A stretch of DNA of 64,000 nt from NCBI GenBank assembly GCA_024236095.1, contig JACKLD010000015.1:62001-126000 (forward strand). The letters run 5' to 3'. Under the pieces are notes generated by a model. It did not search any database. It was not told the DNA's origin and saw only the letters and a program-made list of their open reading frames with translations. A program made the translations under genes and the position numbers. The stretch comes from Pseudomonadaceae bacterium. GTDB lineage: Bacteria > Pseudomonadota > Alphaproteobacteria > UBA2136 > UBA6156. Shown here in pieces: positions 17,476 to 26,913 of this stretch. The first letter of the stretch is position 1, and each line of letters starts with the position of its first letter.

Positions 17476-20400
17476 TGATGCGGCGCCTGCTTTCCTTTAC
17501 CGTCATCGCCCTGCTGGCGGGCGGCATGGGCTATGCACTGTACCAAGGCAGCACACAGGGGCGCTGGCGCGATGCCCACCGCTACTGGCAAGACCGCACC
17601 GCGCTGGCCGCCATGGAGGGCCTGCAAGATATCGAGCCCGCCGCCGGCCCGGCCCTGCTGCACAGCCGCGCCCAATGCCAAACACCCTTGCAGCGGGTAC
17701 GGTTGGAAGGGGCGACACAGCTGGACGGGAAAACCCTGGGCCGACAGCTCTCTCCCGCCAAGGCCGCGCCGCTCACCGTAGCCGGCGGCATGGCGCTGCT
17801 GCGGCAGGTGGGGCGGGCTTATGCACAACAAGGGCTGCCGCAGCCATCGCTGAAGCTTGACCTGCAAGACCTCTGCTACGGCGATGCCATCGTGGTGGTG
17901 CAAGAGTCCCCGCCCCCCAAGCCTGCGCAGCCGACCTTGCTCAGCCCCGTGCCAATGGCGGCAGGCGACTACGCCCCCCGTTATGCCGACCTGCCAAGCC
18001 AAACCTTGGCAGGCATCCCGCCCAGCCTGCTGCTGCCGCCCCCTGCCGAGACCGAAATCGCCACCACCCAACTGGAGGTAGCCCCCTTGCAAGCCCCGCA
18101 AGGCGGTTGGGCCGACGGCACCGCCGACACCACCGCCGCGCCGCTGGCCGACGCCGACATGGTGACGCGCGGCGAAGAAGACCTGCTGCTGCTCTCGCTC
18201 ACCGTCAACGGCACGCTGGTGCACGAGGGCGTCACCGCCTACATGGCCGATGAAACCGGACAGGTGTGGCTGCCACTGGGGCTGATTGCGCGGGTGCTGG
18301 ACTTCCCCTTGAAGGTGGATACCGGCGCGGGCGTCATCAGTGGCTGGTTCATGGAGGAGGCCAACACCTTGAGCCTCAACACCGCCGCCCGAACCCTCAG
18401 CATCGGCGGCAAGGTGCTGGAACCCTACCCCGCCGAGCGTATCGAACGCCATGCCGACGACATCTACATCCACTCGGCGCTGATGGCCAAACTGATGGGC
18501 ATCGACGGCACGCTGGATTTCAACAACCTCAGTTACGCCCTCACCACCCGCCAACCGCTGCCGGTCGAGCTTCGCAAGCAGCGCGAAGCCAGCTGGGCGG
18601 CACTGGAGCGCCAACGGACGCGCGCATTGGCCAACGCGCTGGACGGAGCCACGCCCCTGCCCTACGACTGGATCGGCATGCCCTCCGTCCGGCTGGATGC
18701 CGGCATCAACAGCCGCCGCGAGGCTGGCGGCGGCCCGCGAAACAGTGCCAACATGAGCGTGCAGGCGCAGGGCGATATTTTGAAGACCAGCGGCAACCTG
18801 ACCCTCTCGGCCAGCAAGGACGAAGACGGCAAGGTGGCCCTGAAGGGCGCTTCACTGGTACTGGAACGGCAAGAGCTTTCGCCCACGCTGCTGGGGCCTT
18901 TGCAGGCCACCACCGTCAAGGCAGGCGATATCGACAGCGCCCGCCTGCCGTTGGCCGATGTCGGCGCGCGCGGACGCGGCTTGCGCATCAACAACCAGCC
19001 TGCGGGCGTGGTCGACGACCCCGACCGCTTCGTCATCACCGGCGACGCTCCGGTGGGCTGGGACGTGGAAGTGTACCAAGACCAGGCCCTGCTGGCCTTC
19101 CAACGCACCGGCGATGACGGCCGCTACCGTTTCGACGCGCTGCCGCTGAAAAGCGGGCTCAACCTGTTCCGCATCGTCCAGCACGGCCCCCACGGCGAGG
19201 TGCGCGAATCCACCCAACGCTATTTCCTCGGCGAAGGCATGGTGGCCAAGGGGCAATTTCTTTACGATGTGAGCCTGTACCAGCCGGGCGCACCGCTCAT
19301 CGCCACAGCAGGCCGCGGCGGCACCGATACGCCGTGGATGCTGGCCAACCGCTTCGACTACGGCCTTTCCCGTTACCTCACCGCAAGCCTCGGCAGTTAC
19401 GGCCTGCTCAAGAGCAGCGCTCCCGCCGGCACCGACAACCACAGCGGTCTTACCGCAGGCCTGCGCGCCAGCTACGGGCGGGTGTTTGCCGCCGCCGACG
19501 CGATGCGCCGCAACGACGGCGCCACCGCGCAAGGCATTTCGTTGCGCGGCGGGCTGGGCGCGGGCACCGACGTGCGGCTGGGTTACACCCGCTATGGGGG
19601 ATACAGCTTGCAAGAGCAGCCGACGCTCGACCTGTACGACATGTCCTTCAGCCACGGCACCACACTGGGGGGGTGGGGTATCACCAACGACTTCTCCTAC
19701 ACACAAGAACGGCAGACCAGCCAGCGCCGCCACAGCGCCAGCCACCGGCTGGCGTTGGGCTATGGCCGGCTGGCCTTCAGCCACAGCCTTTCCCGCGAAT
19801 GGACGGCCACCGGCAGCCAATGGACGGGCAGCCTCGAGTTCAGCGGCGCCGCCGAACCGTTCAACCTGACATGGCGCGGCAGCCTCGCCTACCGCCCCGA
19901 CAGCGAGGACATCTTCCAGCGCGCGCTGCTTGCCGCCAACCTGAGACTGGCCGACGACGTGGCACTGGAATCCACCCTGCTGCACCTGCCATTGGAAGGC
20001 CGCAGCGAACTGGCAAATACCTTGCGGTACGACTGGGGCGCCTTCTCCACCGGCGTGCAGGCCCGCGCCGACACCCAAGGCAACATGGGGCTTGGCGTCA
20101 ACCTGTCCACCCAGTTCATCCCCACCGAGGGCTGGGCCTACCGCAACGTACACCCCGGCTACGGCAGCGGGCTTGGGCGTCTGCTGGTGCGGGTGTTTGT
20201 GGATAGCACCCCCAACGGCCACTACGATGACGGCGAGAAACTGCTGCCGGGGGTGGTGGTGCGCAACCGCACGCGCGGCAGCGACCACACGGTGGATGCC
20301 CAGGGCTTCGCGGTGGTGGACAACCTGACGGCAGGCACCGCCACCCGTATCGGGCTGGAGGAGGAAACCATCCCCGACATCTACCTGAAGCCCAAGCAAT

Positions 20401-20816
20401 CTGAAATCAAAGTGGTCAGCCACCCCGGTGCCAAGGGCATGGTGGATTTCCCGCTGGAACTGTACGGCGAGATAACCGGCAGCCTGTTCTGCCAGACCGG
20501 CGACGTGGTGCGCCCGGTGGGAAGCCTGGTGGTCGAGCTGGTCAACGAAAACGGCGAGGCGATAGACTACGCCGTGGCGGAAAGCGACGGCTATTTTGCT
20601 CTGGGCCCCATCCCGCTGGGGCGCTACACCCTGCGCGCGCGGGAAAGCGAGGCCCGCGTGGCCGGGTACGAAGGCATTCCCAGCGAGGTGATTGCCCTGA
20701 CCGCCACCGACAACATCCGCGACGACGTGGCTGTAGCCCTCAAGCAGGTGGCGCTGCCGGAAGAATCTCCTCCCATGCCTGCAAGCCCGCCTCAAGGCAT
20801 AAACATCACCTACTGA
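17475..20816 (+). CDS. Outer-membrane fimbrial usher (alpha/CS1-TcfC-like)
   Basis: An 1113-residue usher that would export and polymerise pilins across the outer membrane. An N-terminal hydrophobic signal (RLLSFTVIALLAGGMGYALY) is followed by a long periplasmic region. A middle beta-barrel region (about 380-900, many alternating aromatic strands such as YGLSRYLTASLGSYGLL) follows an E-set-like segment (GWDVEVYQDQALLAFQ, about 530-590). The C-terminal region (about 910-1110) has DSTPNGHYDDGEKLLPGV-like calcium-loop sequence and carboxypeptidase-regulatory-like beta domains. This matches TcfC/CS1-type ushers rather than FimD. It is translationally coupled to the pilin upstream. Confidence 0.85.
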   Translation: MMRRLLSFTVIALLAGGMGYALYQGSTQGRWRDAHRYWQDRTALAAMEGLQDIEPAAGPALLHSRAQCQTPLQRVRLEGATQLDGKTLGRQLSPAKAAPLTVAGGMALLRQVGRAYAQQGLPQPSLKLDLQDLCYGDAIVVVQESPPPKPAQPTLLSPVPMAAGDYAPRYADLPSQTLAGIPPSLLLPPPAETEIATTQLEVAPLQAPQGGWADGTADTTAAPLADADMVTRGEEDLLLLSLTVNGTLVHEGVTAYMADETGQVWLPLGLIARVLDFPLKVDTGAGVISGWFMEEANTLSLNTAARTLSIGGKVLEPYPAERIERHADDIYIHSALMAKLMGIDGTLDFNNLSYALTTRQPLPVELRKQREASWAALERQRTRALANALDGATPLPYDWIGMPSVRLDAGINSRREAGGGPRNSANMSVQAQGDILKTSGNLTLSASKDEDGKVALKGASLVLERQELSPTLLGPLQATTVKAGDIDSARLPLADVGARGRGLRINNQPAGVVDDPDRFVITGDAPVGWDVEVYQDQALLAFQRTGDDGRYRFDALPLKSGLNLFRIVQHGPHGEVRESTQRYFLGEGMVAKGQFLYDVSLYQPGAPLIATAGRGGTDTPWMLANRFDYGLSRYLTASLGSYGLLKSSAPAGTDNHSGLTAGLRASYGRVFAAADAMRRNDGATAQGISLRGGLGAGTDVRLGYTRYGGYSLQEQPTLDLYDMSFSHGTTLGGWGITNDFSYTQERQTSQRRHSASHRLALGYGRLAFSHSLSREWTATGSQWTGSLEFSGAAEPFNLTWRGSLAYRPDSEDIFQRALLAANLRLADDVALESTLLHLPLEGRSELANTLRYDWGAFSTGVQARADTQGNMGLGVNLSTQFIPTEGWAYRNVHPGYGSGLGRLLVRVFVDSTPNGHYDDGEKLLPGVVVRNRTRGSDHTVDAQGFAVVDNLTAGTATRIGLEEETIPDIYLKPKQSEIKVVSHPGAKGMVDFPLELYGEITGSLFCQTGDVVRPVGSLVVELVNENGEAIDYAVAESDGYFALGPIPLGRYTLRARESEARVAGYEGIPSEVIALTATDNIRDDVAVALKQVALPEESPPMPASPPQGINITY

Positions 20817-20910
20817 AGGCTGTTGCCCCCACACCACACCACGGTGGCGCAATCATCATACATCAGACCCCACAATGTGCTTAAAGTTTGGTCACCCCGT
20901 ATAAAGTATG

Positions 20911-20939
20911 CAGATAATCACCCTGTCAGATTATCTGAC
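20911..20939 (+). promoter_or_regulatory. Inverted repeat in the major pilin promoter region
   Basis: CAGATAATC (20911-20919) is exactly reversed as GATTATCTG (20929-20937) with a 9-base spacer. The right arm also forms a perfect 13-base palindrome, TCAGATTATCTGA (20927-20939). It lies about 80 bases before the major pilin ATG, in a 203-bp gap that is AT-richer than its surroundings. An operator for a pilin regulator is likely, but no regulator is in the cluster. Confidence 0.5.
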
Positions 20940-21019
20940 AACCGACTTTTGGCGCCCCCTATAAGACACTGCGTCTGAACCACGCCAGAAGAACATTAAC
21001 AAAAACCGGAGAGATCCTT

Positions 21020-21607
21020 ATGACCTTCAAAAAACTTGCCCTGATGAGCGCCGCCGTTATGATGATGACCGGCGTGGCCCATGCCGTGGACCAAGATGTC
21101 GAAGTTGACGCCGAGTTCCGTCAAGCCCTGAGCCTGACGCTGAACAACGACATCGACTTCACCCCTGGTGCCACTTACATTGAATATACCACCGGCAGCA
21201 TCGACGCCGCCGACTTTATCACCCTCGGTACCAACGACACCGTTGCCTACGTGGACGACGCCTTCTCGGGCCCAACCACCGGCCAGGCGGGTGACGTCAG
21301 CATCAACGGTGCCACCGGCGCGGACGTGAACATCTCCTGCACCACCGGCGCCACCATCAGCGATGGCACCAACACCCTGAGCGTCGACCAGATGCAAGTG
21401 AGCATGAACACCGGCGACGCCTTCGGCGCGGCCGACTACACCTGCGCGGGCTTGGGCACCACCCCCCACAGCTACACCCTCACCGGTACCGACAACATCC
21501 TGATGGGTGGCCGTATCGTGGGTAACAGCGGCACCATCACCGACAGCGTGTACAGCACCACCAACGCCAGCGGCGTGGCCGCCACCGTGCGCGTGGTGTA
21601 TCAATAA
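21020..21607 (+). CDS. Probable major pilin subunit
   Basis: A 195-residue secreted protein: signal peptide MTFKKLALMSAAVMMMTGVA (cleavage after AHA), then an acidic Thr/Gly/Asp-rich beta-type sequence typical of DUF4402-like pilins, with a cysteine pair (ISCTTG, YTCAGL). The last strand reads VAATVRVVYQ. It has its own promoter region, GGAGAG six bases before the ATG, and a strong terminator after it, consistent with the most abundant subunit. The long non-coding leader separates it from the usher. Confidence 0.8.
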   Translation: MTFKKLALMSAAVMMMTGVAHAVDQDVEVDAEFRQALSLTLNNDIDFTPGATYIEYTTGSIDAADFITLGTNDTVAYVDDAFSGPTTGQAGDVSINGATGADVNISCTTGATISDGTNTLSVDQMQVSMNTGDAFGAADYTCAGLGTTPHSYTLTGTDNILMGGRIVGNSGTITDSVYSTTNASGVAATVRVVYQ

Positions 21608-21661
21608 CCCGCCTGTATAAAGGATATGTAACCTTTAACGGTTTCGCATAAAGGTTGCATC

Positions 21662-21687
21662 AAAAGCCCCCTCATTTGGGGGCTTTT
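21662..21687 (+). terminator. Intrinsic terminator after the major pilin
   Basis: AAAAGCCCCC, loop TCATTT, GGGGGCTTTT. A weaker hairpin (AACCTTTA/TAAAGGTT, 21630-21656) lies just before it. The position between the major pilin and the minor pilin/chaperone genes suggests partial termination that sets subunit ratios. Confidence 0.88.
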
Positions 21688-21737
21688 CAATCGTTTCTTT
21701 ATATTGTATACGCCATGCCTAGGGGAAGGAGGCAGGC

Positions 21738-22058
21738 ATGGACAAGGGGATTCTCGGGGGAGCTTTACTCGCAGGGCTGCTGCTGGCCGCCCTGCCCGCT
21801 TGGGCCGACGAGGCCAAGGTCCAGGCCAGCGCCCGCTTCAAGGAAGCGACGCAAATCTCCTTCCAAACCGATGTCGAAGGTGGCTGGCATATCGCCGACA
21901 AAGCGCCGCCCACCTCGGCGATGCTGCAAACCTGCGCCACCAAACCGGCAACTGGGCCGGTTTTTTGTAACGCCACGGTGCTGGGCGCCTCCGGCCAACG
22001 GGTTGCCGCAAGCAACGGCACCCTTGCTCCGGCCAGCCTTTCGGTCATCTACTTTTAA
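21738..22058 (+). CDS. Small secreted pilin-like protein
   Basis: A 106-residue secreted protein with signal peptide GALLAGLLLAALPAWA. The mature part is about 82 residues with two cysteines (LQTCATK, VFCNAT) and a terminal strand LSVIYF like the other pilins. It has a strong Shine-Dalgarno (AAGGAGG) six bases before the ATG. It is shorter than usual pilins and could be a minor or adaptor subunit, or an anchor. Confidence 0.7.
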   Translation: MDKGILGGALLAGLLLAALPAWADEAKVQASARFKEATQISFQTDVEGGWHIADKAPPTSAMLQTCATKPATGPVFCNATVLGASGQRVAASNGTLAPASLSVIYF

Positions 22059-22096
22059 TGCTACCCTGCGCTCCTGAAGAATAAGGAGTGCGTTCC

Positions 22097-22882
22097 ATGC
22101 GTTTCGGCTTGGTTTTGGCTGTGTTGATGGCAATGGCGGGCGTCTCGCACGCCGAAGACGCCCTGCTGTTCGTCTCGCCGCTGCGGGTGGAGATTGCGCC
22201 TGCCAAGCAGACCGCCGTGCTCACCGTCACCAACAAGTCCTCCAAAACCAAGCACTACCGGGTTGAGCTGACCGACCAACAGATGAACGCCGACGGCGTC
22301 ACCGAAGGGGTGGATACCTTCCCCTACTCGGCCAAGAACATGCTGCGCTTCATGCCCCGCCGCCTCACGCTGGAACCCGGCCAACGGCAGGTGGTGCGGG
22401 TGATGGCCCGCCGCCCTGCAAACCTGCCCGACGGCGACTACCACACCCACCTGCTGTTTGAAGAAGAACAGCCCGCCATCAGCGCGGCCACCTCGCCCAC
22501 TGCCGGCGGCTTCAAGATGGATATCGGCGCGGTCTACGGCGTGGGCATCCCCGTCATCGTCCAGCAAGGCACTCTCACCGGCAAGGCCACCCTCACCTCC
22601 GCCACCTACGCTCCCGCCGCCAAACCGGGGCAAGCCGATGCAGTAACGGCCGCATTCCTGCGCGAAGGCAACTCGGAGGCCTCGGCCTATCTGGTGCTCA
22701 CCGATGCCAGCGGCGTCCAAGTGGCCACCCCGCGCATTTTGCGCCTGTACCGCGAGGTCGGCAACGTCGCCATCTCGATGCCCCTGACAGTCAAGACGCC
22801 CCAATTCCCCCTCAAGCTCACCATGCTGACTGACAACACCCCGCAAGCCACCGTGCTGGCAGAAAAGAACGTCGGGAAATAG
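22097..22882 (+). CDS. Periplasmic pilus chaperone (PapD-like)
   Basis: A 261-residue periplasmic chaperone. Signal peptide MRFGLVLAVLMAMAGVSHA is followed by an N-terminal immunoglobulin-like domain with LFVSPLRVEIAPAKQTAVLTV and later RRLTLEPGQRQVVRVMARRP, the G1-strand/lysine-arginine region of PapD-type chaperones. Residues about 140-255 form the second domain. The ATG at 22097 has AAGGAG at nine bases; a GTG nine bases earlier overlaps it and is rejected. It would hold and donate a strand to the pilins of this cluster. Confidence 0.9.
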   Translation: MRFGLVLAVLMAMAGVSHAEDALLFVSPLRVEIAPAKQTAVLTVTNKSSKTKHYRVELTDQQMNADGVTEGVDTFPYSAKNMLRFMPRRLTLEPGQRQVVRVMARRPANLPDGDYHTHLLFEEEQPAISAATSPTAGGFKMDIGAVYGVGIPVIVQQGTLTGKATLTSATYAPAAKPGQADAVTAAFLREGNSEASAYLVLTDASGVQVATPRILRLYREVGNVAISMPLTVKTPQFPLKLTMLTDNTPQATVLAEKNVGK

Positions 22883-22948
22883 CCCTCCCCCCTTTGACAA
22901 CCCCGCCAAGAGCTGGCAAAGGAAAGCCCAATAAAGGACTTTTCTGCC

Positions 22949-24349
22949 ATGACCGCCTTCCGCCATACCAAAATCATGCCCACACTGGGCCCCAGCAGCT
23001 GGGACGAAGCCACCATCGAAGCCTTGGTGCAGGCCGGAGCAGCGGCGTTCCGCCTCAATTTCTCCCACGGCAATGCCGACCGCCACCGCGAAACCTTTGC
23101 CAACATCAAAAGCGTGGCGGCCAAACTGGGGCGGCATATTCCCATTTTGCAAGACTTGCAGGGCCCCAAAATCCGTATCGGCACCATGGCCGAACCGGTG
23201 GAACTGAAGGTGGGCGACGTCTTCACGCTGGATGACAATACCGAAGCGGGCAGCGCGTCCCGCGTATGCCTGCCCCACGCCGACATTCTGGCCGCCCTGC
23301 GGGCGGGCGATACCATCAGCCTGAACGACGGCGTCATCCGCATGAGCGTCACCGAGGCGGGCACGGGCTTCGCCACCTGCGCGGTGCAGGCGGGCGGGCT
23401 GCTGTCCAGCTGCAAGGGGGTCAACGTGCCGGGGCGCGAGCTGCCGTTGAACGTGCTGACGGAAAAAGACCTCGCCGACCTGCAAGTCGGGCTGGAGATG
23501 GGGGTGGATTGGGTCGCGCTGTCATTCGTGCAAAAAGCTGAAGACATTGCCGAAGCCCGCCGCATCATCGGCGACAAGGCCTTGATTATGAGCAAGATTG
23601 AAACGCAGGCCGCCATCCGCAATCTGGAAGGCATTATCGCCGCCAGCGACGCGATCATGATCGCCCGTGGCGACTTGGGGGTGGAATTGCCGCCGGAAGA
23701 CGTGCCGCCGCTGCAACGGCAGATGATTTCCCTGTGCCGCGCCATGGGCAAACCCGCCGTGGTGGCCACACAAATGCTGGAAAGCATGATTCAAAACCCC
23801 GTCCCCACCCGCGCCGAAGCCAGCGACGTGGCCGCAGCCGCCTATGAGGGCGTGGATGCGGTGATGCTCTCGGCCGAAAGCGCCAGTGGCAAACACCCGG
23901 TGGCGGCGGTGGAGGTGATGGCCCGTATCGTCGCCAAGGCCGAAGCCTCCTCCGGCTGGAACATGCGCGCGCCCGAGCCCGAAGCCGGCAACGTGGCCGA
24001 CGCCACCTGCCATGCCGCCTGCACCACGGCGGCCAGCATCGGCGCCGCCTGCGTGGTGGCCTTTACCGAAACCGGCGGCACGGTGCTGCGCATGGCCCGC
24101 AACCGCCCCAGCCAGCCCATCATTTGCCTGACCCCACACAACAAGGTGGCCCGCCAGATGGCCCTGCTGTGGGGCGTGCACACCGTGGTGTGCCCCGATG
24201 TGCAAGGCACCGACGACATGGTGCAAAAAGCGGTGGCGGCGGTCAAAACCACCGGACTCGCCCACACGGGCGAGTGCATCGTCATCACTGCCGGCGTGCC
24301 CTTCGGCAAGGCCGGTACCACCAACATGATGCGGGTGGCAGGGGTTTAA
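22949..24349 (+). CDS. pyk: Pyruvate kinase
   Basis: A 466-residue glycolytic enzyme making pyruvate and ATP from phosphoenolpyruvate. Motifs: KIMPTLGPSS (usually KIVATLGP), FRLNFSHG, LQDLQGPKIRIG, SFVQKAEDI, SKIETQAAIRN, MIARGDLGVELPPE and ATQMLESMI. The C-terminal domain contains TETGGTVLRMARNRP. Length and active-site Lys are normal; the PT replacing AT in the first motif is a small variation. The start is supported by AAAGGA. It follows the fimbrial chaperone by 66 bases but is functionally unrelated. Confidence 0.97.
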   Translation: MTAFRHTKIMPTLGPSSWDEATIEALVQAGAAAFRLNFSHGNADRHRETFANIKSVAAKLGRHIPILQDLQGPKIRIGTMAEPVELKVGDVFTLDDNTEAGSASRVCLPHADILAALRAGDTISLNDGVIRMSVTEAGTGFATCAVQAGGLLSSCKGVNVPGRELPLNVLTEKDLADLQVGLEMGVDWVALSFVQKAEDIAEARRIIGDKALIMSKIETQAAIRNLEGIIAASDAIMIARGDLGVELPPEDVPPLQRQMISLCRAMGKPAVVATQMLESMIQNPVPTRAEASDVAAAAYEGVDAVMLSAESASGKHPVAAVEVMARIVAKAEASSGWNMRAPEPEAGNVADATCHAACTTAASIGAACVVAFTETGGTVLRMARNRPSQPIICLTPHNKVARQMALLWGVHTVVCPDVQGTDDMVQKAVAAVKTTGLAHTGECIVITAGVPFGKAGTTNMMRVAGV

Positions 24350-24391
24350 AGGCATTTACCGATACATGCGTGCTTGTTATAACCCCCATAC

Positions 24392-24479
24392 GGAAGTGTG
24401 GCCGAGCGGTTGAAGGCACCGGTCTTGAAAACCGGCAAGGGGCAACTCTTCGTGGGTTCGAATCCCACCGCTTCCGCCA
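24392..24479 (+). tRNA. tRNA-Ser (TGA)
   Basis: An 88-nt class II tRNA: acceptor GGAAGTG/CGCTTCC, anticodon loop CTTGAAA (anticodon TGA), long variable arm, T-arm GGTTCGAATCC and CCA encoded at 24477-24479. It ends two bases before the stop codon of the convergent ugd gene. Confidence 0.97.
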
Positions 24480-24480
24480 C

Positions 24481-25809
24481 TTATTCAGCCTGCGGCCGTC
24501 CCAACCCTGTATAAGCAATCCCTGCCGCGTGCATCGCCGCCGGGTCGAAGAGGTTGCGCAAATCGACCACCACCTTGCCTTTCAACATGGCCGGGGCAAG
24601 CGCCTTAAACTCGTCCCACTCGGTAAGAATCACCACCGCATCGGCGCCGTTTAGCGCGGCGTTGGTGCTGTCCACGTAAGCCAGCCCGTTGCCTTCCGGC
24701 AGGCGCCAACGAGCCTGTTCCATCGCTTCGGGGTCATACGCCTGCACGGTGGCACCGGCCTTTTGCAGCATCGGCAGCAAAGTCAGCGCGCTGGCATCGC
24801 GCATGTCGTCGGTGTTGGCCTTGAAGGCCAACCCCAGTACCGCCACGGTCTTATCCTTCACGCTGCCGCCCAGCGCCTTGGCCACCTTGGCAGCCAAGCC
24901 TTCTTTGATAGCCTCATTACGGCGGATGGTCTCTTCCACCAGCCCCAGCGTCACACCATGGTCGCGGGCGGTTTTGGCCAGCGCGTTGGTATCCTTGGGG
25001 AAGCAGCTGCCACCGTAGCCCGGCCCCGGCTGCAAAAAGCGCGGTGCAATGCGGCTGTCCAGCCCCATGCCCTTCGACACGCTCAGCACGTCGGCGCCCA
25101 CCGTATCGCACAGGTTCACCAACTCGTTCACAAAGGTGATTTTGGTGGCCAAAAAGGCGTTGGCGGCATATTTGATAAGCTCGCTGCTGGCGCGGTTGGT
25201 AACGTGCAGCGCCACCCCCTTGTCGGTCAGCGGCTTGTACAGGGCTTCCATCACGGCGCGGGCGCGGGCGTTTTCCACCCCCACCACCACACGGTCGGGG
25301 TTTAAAAAGTCACCCACCGCCTCGCCTTCACGCAGAAACTCCGGGTTGCTGGCGACGTCGAAATCGGCGCCCGCATTCACACCCCTCACCCAGCCCTCCA
25401 CCTTGGCGCCGGTGCCCACCGGAACGGTGCTCTTGTTGACGATAACCGTATAGCCCTGCAAATGCTTGGCAATATCCCGCGCCGCCGCTTCCACGTACTT
25501 CAGGTCGGCGCTGCCGTCTTCGTCTTGCGGGGTGCCCACGCCGATGAACACCGCATCGGCCTGTGGCACGCAGCTTGCCAAGTCGGTGGTGAAGGAAAGA
25601 CGCCCCGCCGCCACATTCTTGTCCACCAGCTCTTTCAGACCGGGTTCGTAAATGGGGATGACGCCCTCATCGCGCAGCTTGGCAATCTTGGCGGCATCCA
25701 CGTCCACACAGGTCACGTTGAAGCCCATTTCGGCAAAGCAGGTGCCGGAGACCAGGCCGACATAGCCGGTGCCGATCATGGTAAGATTAAGAGATGATGC
25801 GCTCATCAT
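24481..25809 (-). CDS. ugd: UDP-glucose 6-dehydrogenase
   Basis: A 442-residue NAD-dependent enzyme that oxidises UDP-glucose to UDP-glucuronate for surface polysaccharide synthesis. The Rossmann motif MIGTGYVGLVSG is at the N-terminus. STVPVGTG, EFLREGEAV (catalytic Glu), GYGGSCFPKD (catalytic Cys) and AFKANTDDMRDA mark the domains in order. The ATG at 25809 (first of an MM pair) has AGGAAAGG; a longer upstream extension is rejected. Its stop abuts tRNA-Ser. Confidence 0.96.
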   Translation of the reverse strand: MMSASSLNLTMIGTGYVGLVSGTCFAEMGFNVTCVDVDAAKIAKLRDEGVIPIYEPGLKELVDKNVAAGRLSFTTDLASCVPQADAVFIGVGTPQDEDGSADLKYVEAAARDIAKHLQGYTVIVNKSTVPVGTGAKVEGWVRGVNAGADFDVASNPEFLREGEAVGDFLNPDRVVVGVENARARAVMEALYKPLTDKGVALHVTNRASSELIKYAANAFLATKITFVNELVNLCDTVGADVLSVSKGMGLDSRIAPRFLQPGPGYGGSCFPKDTNALAKTARDHGVTLGLVEETIRRNEAIKEGLAAKVAKALGGSVKDKTVAVLGLAFKANTDDMRDASALTLLPMLQKAGATVQAYDPEAMEQARWRLPEGNGLAYVDSTNAALNGADAVVILTEWDEFKALAPAMLKGKVVVDLRNLFDPAAMHAAGIAYTGLGRPQAE

Positions 25810-25931
25810 GTGCCTTTCCTCGCTGATGGGCCACCTTATATCGGCGTTTGGCAGGGCAGGCAAGCGCGGGCGCACAAACAATGCATTTTCCGGTTGCCAA
25901 ATGCCGATTTCGCGCTAAAGTGCAGCCGCGT

Positions 25932-26007
25932 AGGGGAGTGGCTCAATTGGTAGAGTAGTGGTCTCCAAAACCATTGGTTGCAGGTTCGAGTCCTGTCTCC
26001 CCTGCCA
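25932..26007 (+). tRNA. tRNA-Trp (CCA)
   Basis: A 76-nt cloverleaf: acceptor AGGGGAG/CTCCCCT, anticodon loop CTCCAAA (anticodon CCA), T-arm GGTTCGAGTCC, CCA end at 26005-26007. Confidence 0.97.
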
Positions 26008-26078
26008 CTTCTTTTCCTCTGCCTCCGTTTTTCCGCCCTCATCTTCCAATGCGGAAGAAGTCCCTGTACCCTGCCGCC

Positions 26079-26813
26079 ATGCAACAAACCAAGCCCCCGG
26101 AAAGCGGCACCATGCAGGTGGCAGGCGCAGAGGTGGCCTATCTCATCGTACGCAGTGCCAAACGGCGGCGCTCGGTGGAGTTCCGTTTCGATGCGGCACG
26201 GCAGTTGGTGTTCCGTGCGCCGCTGCGCACCAGCACCGCGCACATCCGGCGTCTGATGGCCAAACACGAAGCCTGGATTGTTCGCCAGCTAGCCCGCTTG
26301 CATGCGGCTCCTGCAAAAGTGATGACGGCCTTCGTCGACGGCAACAATATCGACTACCTTGGCAAACCGCTAAGGCTGGAGGTGCAACAGGCCCCATCCC
26401 GCATCAAGGTGGCGCGCCACAAAGGCAGCCGCCTGCGAATAACCGGCGAGAGCCTCGATGCCGATGCCGTCCGCGCCGCCGTGCACGGCTGGCTGCGGCA
26501 ACAAGCCACCACGCGCTTCCCGCGCCGGGTGGCGCTGTGGGCCAGGCGCATGAACCTCCCTTACGGGCGGGTGCTGGTCAGCAACCCCCGGCGGCAATGG
26601 GCCAGCTGTTCTTACAAAAACGATTTGCGCTTCAGCTGGCGACTGATCATGGTGCCGCCACGCCTGCTCGACTACGTGGTGGTGCATGAGCTGGCCCACG
26701 TGGTGCAAAAGAACCATTCAGCAGCCTTCTGGAGGTTGGTGGAAGCCACCCTGCCCGACTACCGCCAACGTCGCAAAGAGCTTCAGGCGCTCGGCAGCCG
26801 TGTGCTGCCCTGA
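26079..26813 (+). CDS. YgjP-type zinc metallopeptidase (DUF45/M48-like)
   Basis: About 244 residues. The C-terminal half carries WASCSYKNDLRFSWRLIMVP and HELAHVVQKNHSAAFW, here cited through HELAH...NHS..FW, the zinc-binding HExxH plus third-ligand His of the DUF45 family. Function in most bacteria is unclear. The start is uncertain: ATGs at 26049, 26079 and 26112 are all possible; 26112 has GGAAAG at about the right spacing. It follows tRNA-Trp. Confidence 0.88.
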   Translation: MQQTKPPESGTMQVAGAEVAYLIVRSAKRRRSVEFRFDAARQLVFRAPLRTSTAHIRRLMAKHEAWIVRQLARLHAAPAKVMTAFVDGNNIDYLGKPLRLEVQQAPSRIKVARHKGSRLRITGESLDADAVRAAVHGWLRQQATTRFPRRVALWARRMNLPYGRVLVSNPRRQWASCSYKNDLRFSWRLIMVPPRLLDYVVVHELAHVVQKNHSAAFWRLVEATLPDYRQRRKELQALGSRVLP

Positions 26814-26913
26814 CACGCACACACGCATTCCACCGTTGACAAACGCACGCGCCTCGCCTATTCAGGCCGCACGCCGTGGGAAGCACATGCCTCCCCCGCG
26901 CATCACCGGATGT

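Noticed and set aside
18852..20852. Minus-strand open frame of 666 codons
   Set aside because: Antisense to the usher gene; the usher frame has clear signal, barrel and C-terminal domains.
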